Assembly (NCBI GenBank): GCA_002398875.1
Contig: DHCC01000033.1
Span: 60,841 to 124,840 of the forward strand
Reading direction: 5' to 3'
DNA from: Bacteroidales bacterium UBA4912
Lineage (GTDB): Bacteria > Bacteroidota > Bacteroidia > Bacteroidales > Dysgonomonadaceae
Length of the DNA stretch: 64,000 nt
The translations under genes and the position numbers were made by a program. Shown piece by piece: positions 45,547 to 53,352 of this stretch; the stretch's first letter is position 1; every line of letters begins with the position of its first letter. Below the pieces are notes generated by a model. That model did no database searches. It was not told the origin of the DNA and saw nothing but the letters and a program-made list of their open reading frames with translations.

Positions 45547-46905
45547 ATGAAGAAAAACATTTTTCTATTAATAACTATGGTTATGATACTTGCTTCTTGT
45601 ACACAGCAAGGACCCAACTGGAAGGATCTTTTTAACGGAGAGAATCTGGATGGATGGGAAAAATTAAATGGAACAGCAGAATATAAGATTGTAGACAATA
45701 CAATTGTAGGTACTTCTGAGATGAATACTCCTAATACGTTTCTGGCAACTACTGAGACTTATGGTGATTTTATTCTTGAGTTTGACTTTAAAGTTGATGA
45801 TGGACTAAATTCAGGTGTACAGTTCAGAAGCTTGAGCTTACCAGAGTATAATAATGGTCGTGTACATGGATATCAGTTTGAAATTGACCCATCTGATCGT
45901 GCCTGGACCGGCGGTATATATGATGAAGCTCGCCGTGGTTGGCTTTATCCTCTTGACTATAACCCTGAAGGACAAAAGGCTTTTAAGAATGAAGAGTGGA
46001 ACAGCGCAAGAATAGAAGCTATAGGCAACTCAATACGAACATGGGTTAATGGTGTTGAATGTGCAAATCTTCTTGATGATATGACATCAGAAGGAATTAT
46101 TGCACTACAGGTTCACTCAATTAGAAATGAAGAGTTAGTTGGGAAAACTGTTTCCTGGCGCAACATACGTATTCTTACAGAAGATCTTGAGCAATACAGA
46201 ACTCCTGCTAACAATAATGTAAATCAGATTAATCAAATAGCTAACACAATTTCTGAAATTGAAGCTTCAGAAGGGTGGGAGCTGCTTTGGGACGGAAAAA
46301 CAACTAACGGCTGGCGTGGTGCAAAACTGGATGAGTTTCCTGCGCAAGGATGGATAATTGAAGACGGTGTTTTAAAGGTTCTTAAAGGTGATGGTGGTGA
46401 ATCTACCGGAGGTGGTGATATTGTAACGACCAGACCTTATAAAAACTTCATGTTAAAAGTTGACTTTAAAATAACTGAAGGTGCTAATAGCGGTATTAAA
46501 TATTTTGTTGATACAAATTTAAATAAAGGTCAAGGTTCTGCTATAGGTTGTGAATTCCAAATACTTGATGATAGAAATCATCCGGATGCAAAGCTTGGTA
46601 AAGATGGTAACAGAACACTGGGTTCACTTTATGATCTCATACCTGCTCCTGAAGATAAACCTTTCCGAAGAGGATTCTTCAATACTGCTATGGTAGTTGT
46701 ACAAGGCAACCATGTTGAGCATTGGCTTAATGGAATTAAAATTATTGAGTATGAGAGAAACACTGAAGAGTGGAACGCTCTTGTACAAACAAGCAAATAT
46801 AAAGATTGGCCAAATTTTGGTAATGCCGAAGAAGGACTACTCCTTTTACAGGATCATGGTGATGAAGTTTGGTTCCAGAATATAAAGATTAAAGAACTGG
46901 ATTAA
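45547..46905 (+). CDS. Lipoprotein with two DUF1080 (3-keto-disaccharide hydrolase-like) domains
   Basis: A 452-residue lipoprotein (lipobox LASC, Cys18) built of two DUF1080/PF06439 concanavalin-like domains. Domain 1 (about 23-205) starts WKDLFNGENLDGWEK and has LNSGVQFRS. Domain 2 (about 240-452) starts WELLWDGKTTNGWRG and has ANSGIKYF. The family includes enzymes that cleave 3-keto-glucosides made by Gfo/Idh oxidoreductases, and such an oxidoreductase gene lies immediately upstream. The double-domain build is less usual than single-domain relatives such as 52423-53220. A terminator follows, so this is the last gene of the uronate operon. Confidence 0.87.
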   Translation: MKKNIFLLITMVMILASCTQQGPNWKDLFNGENLDGWEKLNGTAEYKIVDNTIVGTSEMNTPNTFLATTETYGDFILEFDFKVDDGLNSGVQFRSLSLPEYNNGRVHGYQFEIDPSDRAWTGGIYDEARRGWLYPLDYNPEGQKAFKNEEWNSARIEAIGNSIRTWVNGVECANLLDDMTSEGIIALQVHSIRNEELVGKTVSWRNIRILTEDLEQYRTPANNNVNQINQIANTISEIEASEGWELLWDGKTTNGWRGAKLDEFPAQGWIIEDGVLKVLKGDGGESTGGGDIVTTRPYKNFMLKVDFKITEGANSGIKYFVDTNLNKGQGSAIGCEFQILDDRNHPDAKLGKDGNRTLGSLYDLIPAPEDKPFRRGFFNTAMVVVQGNHVEHWLNGIKIIEYERNTEEWNALVQTSKYKDWPNFGNAEEGLLLLQDHGDEVWFQNIKIKELD

Positions 46906-46943
46906 ATCTACTTAAAGAAAGGACACTATCCGTAACATAATAG

Positions 46944-46981
46944 GGCAGGGGGGAAATGTTTATTTACTCCCTGCCTTTTTT
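46944..46981 (+). terminator. Rho-independent terminator of the uronate operon
   Basis: GGCAGGG (46944-46950) pairs with CCCTGCC (46969-46975) and a six-base T-run follows directly. It lies 38 bases after the stop of the double-DUF1080 gene. The rest of 46906-47122 contains no gene. Confidence 0.92.
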
Positions 46982-47083
46982 GGTGCTGTATTTCATTCTA
47001 TCGATGCTATTAATGTCTCATAGAATTAATCTCTTACACACCACAAATCAGTCAAAAATATACATTTAATAATTATATCTGTC

Positions 47084-47091
47084 TATTTTTG
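47084..47091 (+). promoter_or_regulatory. Candidate -7 element of the trhO promoter
   Basis: TATTTTTG matches TAnnTTTG and lies 31 bases before the trhO start codon. No well-spaced TTTG is seen upstream, so the assignment is tentative. Confidence 0.4.
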
Positions 47092-47122
47092 CCCTTTAAG
47101 TTAATTATCACAGCAAACAATT

Positions 47123-48055
47123 ATGCAGGTTTTACATAACCGGTTCTCTAATAAAGAACTAAAAAGGCGAATGTTGGAAGAGACAGAACCCAGGATTACA
47201 ATCTCTTTCTATAAATATTTTCATATTGATGATCCTCAGCAGTTCAGAGATGAACTTTACGTGAGATTTTATGAAATAAATGTGTTCGGACGTGTTTATA
47301 TTGCATCAGAAGGTATAAACGGACAGATTTCAGTTCCCCAAAATAAAAAGAATATCTTTAAAGAAATTATTTATAATGCCCATCCTCAGTTGAAAGGAAT
47401 CAGACTAAACGATGCACTGGATAATGATGGGAAATCCTTCTGGGTATTGAGAATGAAGGTGCGGAATAAAATTGTTGCAGATGGAATTCAAGACCCGGCT
47501 TTTGATCCCTCCAGAACAGGCAAGTATCTAACGGCAACGGAGTTTAATAAATTAAGCGATCAGGATGACACTATCGTTGTTGATATGCGTAACAGTTACG
47601 AATATGAGGTCGGGCACTTTAATAATGCACTTGAAGTACCATCAGAAACATTCCGTGAACAGTTGCCTATGGCAGTTGAAATGCTTAAAGAGCATAAAGA
47701 TAAAAACATTATTATGTACTGTACCGGCGGCATTAGGTGCGAAAAGGCGAGTGCATACATGTTGCATAATGGCTTTAAAAACGTTTATCATGTAGAAGGC
47801 GGAATAATTGAATATGTCAAGAATGCACGTGAAGAGAAACTCCCGGTAAAATTTATCGGTAAAAACTTCGTGTTCGATGAGCGTTTAGGAGAGCGTGTTA
47901 CTGATGATGTAATTGCTAAATGTCATCAATGTGGTGCACCCAGTGACAGACATACAAACTGTGCCAACCAGAAGTGTCACGATCTGATAATTCAATGCGA
48001 AAAATGCGCTGAAGAGTTTAACGGATGCTGCTCACACGAGTGTAAGCAGCACTGA
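47123..48055 (+). CDS. trhO: tRNA uridine(34) hydroxylase, rhodanese-type
   Basis: Predicted to catalyse oxygen-dependent 5-hydroxylation of U34 in tRNA (TrhO/YceA family). The 310-residue protein has the N-terminal YceA-type domain with VFGRVYIASEGINGQISVP, then a rhodanese domain with VVDMRNSYEYEVGHF and the active-site loop MYCTGGIRCEKAS. The C-terminus is cysteine-rich (CHQCGAPSDRHTNC, CEKCAEEFNGCCSHEC) and probably binds zinc, as in longer family members. It has its own promoter candidate and is convergent with the lipoprotein gene at 48080. Confidence 0.93.
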   Translation: MQVLHNRFSNKELKRRMLEETEPRITISFYKYFHIDDPQQFRDELYVRFYEINVFGRVYIASEGINGQISVPQNKKNIFKEIIYNAHPQLKGIRLNDALDNDGKSFWVLRMKVRNKIVADGIQDPAFDPSRTGKYLTATEFNKLSDQDDTIVVDMRNSYEYEVGHFNNALEVPSETFREQLPMAVEMLKEHKDKNIIMYCTGGIRCEKASAYMLHNGFKNVYHVEGGIIEYVKNAREEKLPVKFIGKNFVFDERLGERVTDDVIAKCHQCGAPSDRHTNCANQKCHDLIIQCEKCAEEFNGCCSHECKQH

Positions 48056-48088
48056 ATACTTTTTACAATGCAATACTTTTTACAATGC
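48055..48088. repeat. 17-bp perfect tandem duplication
   Basis: AATACTTTTTACAATGC occurs twice in direct tandem (48055-48071 and 48072-48088). It begins at the last base of the trhO stop codon and runs into the last codons of the convergent lipoprotein gene. It looks like a local slippage duplication with no clear function. Confidence 0.85.
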
Positions 48089-50089
48089 AATCCTTTTCAA
48101 TTTGATTACACCATCACTGCCGGTGTAAGCTACATATATTTTACTATCCGATTTTGGTGAGGCAGCAGTTGCAATACAGTCTGATTTAACAGTAACATCA
48201 GAATAAACCTGACCGGCAGTATTTATTGCAGTATAAAGATTTGATCCACTATATCCCCCGATAATTCTTGTTTCAGGTAATGCTAACAGAGTTGCAGGAT
48301 TACTAAAGTTATTAGAGAATGACGGAGTCACAACCTGAGGATTTATAAAACTAATTGTATTACCGTTAACCGATAGTTGAGATGTTGTAATATTGTTTCC
48401 TGTTTTATAAAGAGCAACAACACTGGTGCCGTCGAAAGTTATATCGTAGATATCTTCACGATCGTACTTGTATGTAGCTCCTGCAAAACCTTCTGCTGTA
48501 AGTGATTTCACTCTGACACGATAATTATGGTCTGCACCACTCATCCACTTCCAAAAATCATGCTGATGTGCAAGTATAAAATAGTTTCCGATATTATCAA
48601 GTGTTATCCTGGAACCTTTGTCATAATAGTCTGCCCCCGCATCTGCACCTCCATAAGATTCATAATATCCATTATAAATGAGAGTCTTCACAAAACTCCC
48701 ACTGCTATTGACAGCGTACATTATATCAGGTTTATCAGTGTAAGCACCAGTATTCCCTTCTGTATCAGTATAAGTTATATGGGCATATCCATTTCCATCA
48801 ACAGCAATATCGGGTCTGCTGCAACTTCCGGAGTTATTTGACTCAATATTAATTGTCTCGCTCCAGGTAGAGCCTGTACGCGAAATGTAAGCTATTTTCC
48901 CGTCTGTAGTGGTATAAACTACATGAGGATTGTCATTATGGTCTATTGCCAGACGGGGATCACTTCCCGAACCAAGAGAAACTTCGCCTGACCAGGCTCC
49001 GCTTTCCAGCGCTTCATTATAATAAACCATACCATCCCTGAGATAAACCATCCCTATAAATCCATTACCACCTTCAGCATGTCGTAGATTGCCTGTTATG
49101 GTCAGATCTCCAATTGTTGGCGGAGGTGTGAAAGTGTTGTCTGTAAACTGAAGTTCCGTACCAGTCCATACAGCATAGAAATAATAACTAAAACCTACAT
49201 CAGCAGGCGCTGTTCGTTCAGGTTTAGAATTATCACTACTAACAATTACTGCACCCTCAGAATTATTTAATACTAACGATAGCTCTGGCCAATTTACATC
49301 TGGAAGCGGAGGATACCATACCCAAAAAGAAGCTGATTCACCACTCAACAAACTGTTTACAGGAGATTTCAATGAAATATAATCCCCTGCAGTTTCAATA
49401 CCTGTGAATACTTCATTAACCAGATCATACAATGCTCCTCCATCCGCATTATTATACGCCCAACCACCAGTTTCAGCAATAAGTTTTGCTCCACCGATAT
49501 TTTCAATACTATTCTCACTAAGGTTTTTGAGTATAATACAGAAAAGCGAACCTAAATGTCGGAATGTTACGTTCACTTTTATATCCTGTGTGTTTATTTC
49601 TTTGCATGAAAAAGCCATCATTACATCTTTTCTTTCACCAACTGATTCCAGACTCCCTGCGGTACCGGGATTTGCCGGCAGTACAGCAAGTGCAGGGTCT
49701 GTATCAGATAATCCCCCGCCACCATATACACCGTAAAGATCAAACAATCCCTCGTTTATGCTTTCTGGCAATTTGATATCAAAATCAGCCTTCTTCCGAT
49801 CAGTTGAGATATTCTTTACAGTTACAATTTGCTTAACTTTTGTTTCTCCTTGCAGAAATAAAAGTTGCAACTGGTCCCCATCCTCCCATGTCAGTTTCAC
49901 ATTTTTTTCCTCAAGTGTTAGTGCTATGCGAGTTGAGTTGTTGTTTTCCGGCATCGATGCAGAGAGAGATAATATTCGCTGATTGCCTGATTCAATATTT
50001 TCTCTGTTGTTTTGCAGATTCTCCTTTTCACATGATAAGACAAGTATAAATATACAGACTAATGAGAAAAAATAAAAAGTTGTTTTCAT
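48080..50089 (-). CDS. Fimbrillin-like lipoprotein with C-terminal propeller-type repeats
   Basis: A 669-residue lipoprotein (lipobox VLSC, Cys20). The N-terminal roughly 300 residues resemble fimbrillin-family proteins: a TRIALTLEEKNVKLTWEDGD strand, then NVTFRHLGSLFCI and a SFWVWYPPLPD segment. The C-terminal half (about 330-669) has repeated strands such as HNDNPHVVYTTTDGKIAYIS and GNGYAHITYTDTEGNTG, typical of BNR/sialidase-like beta-propellers. I read it as a surface adhesin or sensor-like protein; no catalytic residues are assigned. A 42-residue peptide gene lies 32 bp upstream and is probably co-transcribed. Confidence 0.7.
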   Translation of the reverse strand: MKTTFYFFSLVCIFILVLSCEKENLQNNRENIESGNQRILSLSASMPENNNSTRIALTLEEKNVKLTWEDGDQLQLLFLQGETKVKQIVTVKNISTDRKKADFDIKLPESINEGLFDLYGVYGGGGLSDTDPALAVLPANPGTAGSLESVGERKDVMMAFSCKEINTQDIKVNVTFRHLGSLFCIILKNLSENSIENIGGAKLIAETGGWAYNNADGGALYDLVNEVFTGIETAGDYISLKSPVNSLLSGESASFWVWYPPLPDVNWPELSLVLNNSEGAVIVSSDNSKPERTAPADVGFSYYFYAVWTGTELQFTDNTFTPPPTIGDLTITGNLRHAEGGNGFIGMVYLRDGMVYYNEALESGAWSGEVSLGSGSDPRLAIDHNDNPHVVYTTTDGKIAYISRTGSTWSETINIESNNSGSCSRPDIAVDGNGYAHITYTDTEGNTGAYTDKPDIMYAVNSSGSFVKTLIYNGYYESYGGADAGADYYDKGSRITLDNIGNYFILAHQHDFWKWMSGADHNYRVRVKSLTAEGFAGATYKYDREDIYDITFDGTSVVALYKTGNNITTSQLSVNGNTISFINPQVVTPSFSNNFSNPATLLALPETRIIGGYSGSNLYTAINTAGQVYSDVTVKSDCIATAASPKSDSKIYVAYTGSDGVIKLKRIAL

Positions 50090-50121
50090 TTCTATTAATT
50101 TATTTGTTAACTACTTGAAGT

Positions 50122-50250
50122 TTACCAGTCCCGCGATGGTAATTCCATTGGTCCGGTACTTCCATCCTGTAATATATTCTGCTCAATCTTGATATCAATT
50201 ACCTCAATATCCGGAGCTAGATAGTGGGAAAGTGCATTTTTTTGTCTCAT
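50122..50250 (-). CDS. Small conserved-type peptide, 42 residues, ending in Asp-Trp
   Basis: From ATG 50250 to TAA 50122 the frame encodes a peptide beginning MRQKNALSHYLAPDIEVIDI and ending MELPSRDW. I recognise the pattern, Pro-x-Ile-x-Val-(x)-Ile followed by a Gly/Ser-rich segment and a terminal acidic-Trp, from short peptides found ahead of fimbrillin-type genes in Bacteroidales. Their function is unknown to me. It has no signal peptide. It lies 32 bp upstream of the fimbrillin-like gene on the same strand. The composition and good frame support a real gene. Confidence 0.65.
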   Translation of the reverse strand: MRQKNALSHYLAPDIEVIDIKIEQNILQDGSTGPMELPSRDW

Positions 50251-50313
50251 AAATTTTTATATTTTGTAGCTAAACATATTTATGCAAATATTTCGATTTG
50301 TTTGATAATGGTT

Positions 50314-50408
50314 TCCTCAATTTGTAAAAAATCATCCTCAATTTGTAAAAAAAATGAGGCTTTTGTAAGGAGAAACAGTTCTCAAATTGTAAAAAAATCC
50401 TATTTTTG
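50314..50408 (+). promoter_or_regulatory. Direct-repeat array upstream of the AraC-type regulator gene
   Basis: TCCTCAATTTGTAAAAAA occurs at 50314-50331 and 50335-50352, and a close copy (TTCTCAAATTGTAAAAAA) at 50379-50396. A weaker TTTGTAA at 50362-50368 fills the gap, so the cores lie 21, 20 and 24 bases apart, near helical phasing. A -7 element TATTTTTG (50401-50408) follows, 23 bases before the regulator start. Binding by the AraC-type protein itself is inferred. Confidence 0.6.
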
Positions 50409-50431
50409 CAATAACAAACTATATAGAACAG

Positions 50432-51613
50432 ATGGTGCAACAATTTTTTACAGCTTTACCACTTTTTGTGGTGTTTTTCTGGTTGATTCTTTTTCTGTTG
50501 GATTATAAAAACAGTAATACTCCAAAGCGTTTCCTAATCTTCTTTTTAGGGGTTGCTTTAGTGAATTACTTTGCGCATTGGCATTATTTTAATCATAATT
50601 ATGCAGTATACAACATTCTGGACAGCGTATGGGTGTTTACAACCCTTGCAGTCTATCCTATTTACTACTATTATATACGATTACTAACTATTGATGTTAA
50701 GATTAATTTTAAATGGATCTGGATTCTAATTCCGGCTATTCTGCTGTCTGTTTTTTCTGCTGTCTTATATCTTATGATGAGTCCTGAAGAAATTTCAGTC
50801 TTCACCCATGAAGTCCTTTATCATAGCAGAGGCAATGTTTCTGAATACAGTCAATTGATAAATCTGCAAATATTACGATTAACTTTACTGAAAATAATCT
50901 TTACAATTGAGGTCTTACTAACTCTTTATTTTGGTCTTCGTCTGATTAAAAACTACAACGAAAAAGTAAGATGTTTCTATTCTAACATTGAAAACAAAGA
51001 GTTGTCTAAAATAAAAATGTTGCTCTATTTTCTTGTTTTTACATCTTTAGTTTCCATGATTTCTAACTTTATAGGGAAAACCTATTTCACAGACCACTCA
51101 TACTTTTTGATATTGCCTTCAATAACACACTCAATAGCTCTTTTTGGAGTAAGCTATGTCGGATTCAGACAAACCTTTTCTATTCGTGATTTAACAGAGG
51201 ATGAGCATGTTGGGGTGTTAAGTGAATCGAAAAGGCAGGATGAACCTTTAACAAACAGCGAATTTGATAAACTTTTCTTGAAGCTAGAGGCATTATTCAA
51301 TGAAAAACAAATATTCAAAGACCCTGAATTAAGGTTAAATGAAGTTGCACATCAATTAGGAACAAATCGTACCTATGTTTCAAAATTGATTAACACAAGA
51401 AGGAATATGAGCTTTTGTGATTATGTTAATGACTATCGTGTGCGTTATTCCGAAACAATACTCACATCCTCAGAGTTTTTAACTCATTCTATCGAAGAAT
51501 TATCATTAAATTCAGGTTTTTCAAATACCAGCTCTTTCTACAGAGCTTTTGTTAAGAAAAATGGGATACCACCCGGAAAATACAGAGAAGAAAAAAGGAA
51601 AATATCATCATGA
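50432..51613 (+). CDS. Membrane-anchored AraC-family transcriptional regulator
   Basis: A 393-residue protein. The N-terminal roughly 245 residues hold about six or seven hydrophobic helices (first MVQQFFTALPLFVVFFWLIL), and the C-terminal roughly 100 residues form the AraC-type double HTH (LRLNEVAHQLGTNRTYVSKL and SIEELSLNSGFSNTSSFYRA). It would bind DNA from the inner membrane in response to an envelope or external signal. It diverges from the small peptide/fimbrillin-like genes, with a repeat array in the 181-bp gap, so it may control both. The ligand is unknown. Confidence 0.88.
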   Translation: MVQQFFTALPLFVVFFWLILFLLDYKNSNTPKRFLIFFLGVALVNYFAHWHYFNHNYAVYNILDSVWVFTTLAVYPIYYYYIRLLTIDVKINFKWIWILIPAILLSVFSAVLYLMMSPEEISVFTHEVLYHSRGNVSEYSQLINLQILRLTLLKIIFTIEVLLTLYFGLRLIKNYNEKVRCFYSNIENKELSKIKMLLYFLVFTSLVSMISNFIGKTYFTDHSYFLILPSITHSIALFGVSYVGFRQTFSIRDLTEDEHVGVLSESKRQDEPLTNSEFDKLFLKLEALFNEKQIFKDPELRLNEVAHQLGTNRTYVSKLINTRRNMSFCDYVNDYRVRYSETILTSSEFLTHSIEELSLNSGFSNTSSFYRAFVKKNGIPPGKYREEKRKISS

Positions 51614-51679
51614 TACCTTCCCTTATTATTTATGATCCTTGACTTTATTTTCTGTATTCTTTTATCTGAGCAGGTAATT

Positions 51680-52180
51680 CTACACGAACTCTTTTTTTAA
51701 CTGTTCTACCCATTTTTCCAACCTTTCTTCCGTCATATCATACTCATTATCCTCATCAAGAGGTAATCCAAACCATACACCATCTTCAACGGCCGTTGAA
51801 TCGTCATACGTGTAACCTACATCCGGTACACGTCCCACTACTTCTACTTTATCATATATCTCGTCATAAACAACTTTCATCGACTCGGCAAAACTGGTTG
51901 AGTATGAAGCACTGTCACCCAATGCAAAAATTGCAACCTTTTTTCCTGTGAAATCAATTTTTGCAAATGAGGGTAAAAAACCTTCCCAGTCGTCCTGCAG
52001 GTCACCAATTCCGGTTGTTGATGTACCAACAATTATATACTTATAATCCTGTATCTCACTTAGTGAAACGTCTAATACGTTGTATATATCTGCGGTGCCT
52101 TCAAAAAGGTCCTGAACCTGTTTAGCAACAGATTCAACACTGCCTCCCGAAGTTCCATATAAAATAGCTATTTTATTCAT
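51680..52180 (-). CDS. fldA: Flavodoxin (long-chain type)
   Basis: An FMN-binding electron carrier of 166 residues. The phosphate loop is YGTSGGSVESVA near the N-terminus. The aromatic/flavin-binding regions are VGTSTTGIGDLQDDWEGFLP and FALGDSASYSTSFAESM, and an insertion in the last strand marks the long-chain class. In anaerobes it serves pyruvate:ferredoxin/flavodoxin oxidoreductase and similar reactions. It is convergent with the AraC-type gene (66 bp) and transcribed alone. Confidence 0.93.
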   Translation of the reverse strand: MNKIAILYGTSGGSVESVAKQVQDLFEGTADIYNVLDVSLSEIQDYKYIIVGTSTTGIGDLQDDWEGFLPSFAKIDFTGKKVAIFALGDSASYSTSFAESMKVVYDEIYDKVEVVGRVPDVGYTYDDSTAVEDGVWFGLPLDEDNEYDMTEERLEKWVEQLKKEFV

Positions 52181-52269
52181 GTTTGTTTTCTATTATTGTG
52201 TTTGTCTACTTTACTAACTAAACAGTTAAGTCTAAAAAATGTTTTTTGTCGGATAGTAAATGCAAATTC

Positions 52270-52300
52270 TTTGAATATAAAGGGAAAAGTGCTACTTTTG
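52270..52300 (+). promoter_or_regulatory. tRNA-Arg promoter
   Basis: TTTG (52270-52273) and TACTTTTG (52293-52300), separated by 19 bases, match the Bacteroidetes consensus exactly. The -7 element ends 17 bases before the tRNA 5' end. Confidence 0.85.
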
Positions 52301-52317
52301 CACACTAACTACATACC

Positions 52318-52389
52318 GGCGCGGTAGTTCAATGGATAGAATAGAAGTTTCCTAAACTTTAGATCAGGGTTCGATTCCCTGCCGTGCTA
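52318..52389 (+). tRNA. tRNA-Arg (anticodon CCT)
   Basis: A complete cloverleaf can be drawn. The acceptor stem is 52318-52324 with 52382-52388 (two G-U pairs) and the discriminator is A at 52389. The anticodon stem GAAGT/ACTTT encloses TTCCTAA, with anticodon CCT at 52351-52353. The T arm is CAGGG-TTCGATT-CCCTG. CCA is not encoded. It reads AGG codons. Confidence 0.94.
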
Positions 52390-52422
52390 CTTCAGTATTT
52401 TAATTATTTAACTGTCTAATTT

Positions 52423-53220
52423 ATGAAGTACATCAAATTATCTGTTTTGGCAACATTCGTTATCGCCATCACCGCCTTATTTTCTTCATGCAATCAACCA
52501 AAAGTTGAAAGTGAGTGGATTCAACTATTTAATGGAGAAGACCTGACCGGCTGGACACCAAAAATTGTAGGCTATGAGTTGGGTGATAATTACGGTAATA
52601 CATTCCGTGTAGAAGACGGAATGATTAAAGTTAGGTATGATCAGTATGACTCACTCCGAAACCGTTTCGGTCATCTTTTCTACAAGGATGAGTTTTCACA
52701 TTACAGGCTGAGAGTGGAATATCGTTTTCTTGGAGATCAAACTCCCGGTGCTCCCGCCTGGGCTTATAGAAACAGCGGCTTGATGATACACGGACAAACA
52801 CCCGAATCAATGGAGCTTAATCAGGACTTCCCTACTTCTATTGAAGTTCAACTCCTTGGAAGCGATTCACTAGTGCAACGCACAAATATGAATTTGTGTA
52901 CTCCTGGTACCAACGTAGTCATGAACAACGAGCTTGTTCTTGATCATTGTATCAACTCTTCTTCTAATTATTTCTTTGATGATATGTGGGTAACTGCAGA
53001 AGTTGAGGTTAGAGGTAACGATGTTATTTATCACATAGTTAATGGTGATACGGTTATACATTACAGTAATCCTCAGCTAGATGAAAGAGATTTTACTTAT
53101 GCTAAACTTATCGAGCTTAATAATGGTGAGAAGATGCTGAGTAAAGGGACAATTTCACTTCAAAGTGAAGGTCATCCGCTTGATTTCCGTAAAGTAGAGA
53201 TTCAGATACTGGAGGAATAA
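52423..53220 (+). CDS. DUF1080 (3-keto-disaccharide hydrolase-like) lipoprotein
   Basis: A single-domain relative of the double protein at 45547, 265 residues with a lipobox (SSC, Cys23). The domain starts WIQLFNGEDLTGWTPK, contains FRVEDGMIKVRYDQ, then NSGLMIHGQTPESM and ends with LQSEGHPLDFRKVEIQIL, the usual order in PF06439. It lies 33 bp after the tRNA gene. No Gfo/Idh gene is adjacent here, so its partner, if any, may be one of the two oxidoreductases elsewhere in the window. The precise substrate is unknown. Confidence 0.88.
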   Translation: MKYIKLSVLATFVIAITALFSSCNQPKVESEWIQLFNGEDLTGWTPKIVGYELGDNYGNTFRVEDGMIKVRYDQYDSLRNRFGHLFYKDEFSHYRLRVEYRFLGDQTPGAPAWAYRNSGLMIHGQTPESMELNQDFPTSIEVQLLGSDSLVQRTNMNLCTPGTNVVMNNELVLDHCINSSSNYFFDDMWVTAEVEVRGNDVIYHIVNGDTVIHYSNPQLDERDFTYAKLIELNNGEKMLSKGTISLQSEGHPLDFRKVEIQILEE

Positions 53221-53276
53221 ATTCAACAGATATTTTCAACAGATTCTGTTTTTATACTTTTCTCTCAAAATATTAT

Positions 53277-53284
53277 TATCTTTG
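53277..53284 (+). promoter_or_regulatory. Candidate -7 element for the acyl-CoA ligase operon
   Basis: TATCTTTG matches TAnnTTTG and lies 68 bases before the ligase start. The expected upstream TTTG is not clear. Confidence 0.35.
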
Positions 53285-53352
53285 AACACCTTTAATTTTA
53301 ATTAACCGAAAGGTTTACAGGGTGAAATTCAAATTTATTTTAATATTGAGAG

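Noticed and set aside
50314..50396. CRISPR-like repeat array
   Set aside because: Only three to four short repeats spaced 20-24 bases start to start, with no true spacers and no cas genes; it fits a regulator-binding array.
52318..52389. tRNA-Arg as an integration site of a mobile element
   Set aside because: No integrase gene and no repeat of the tRNA 3' end was seen nearby.
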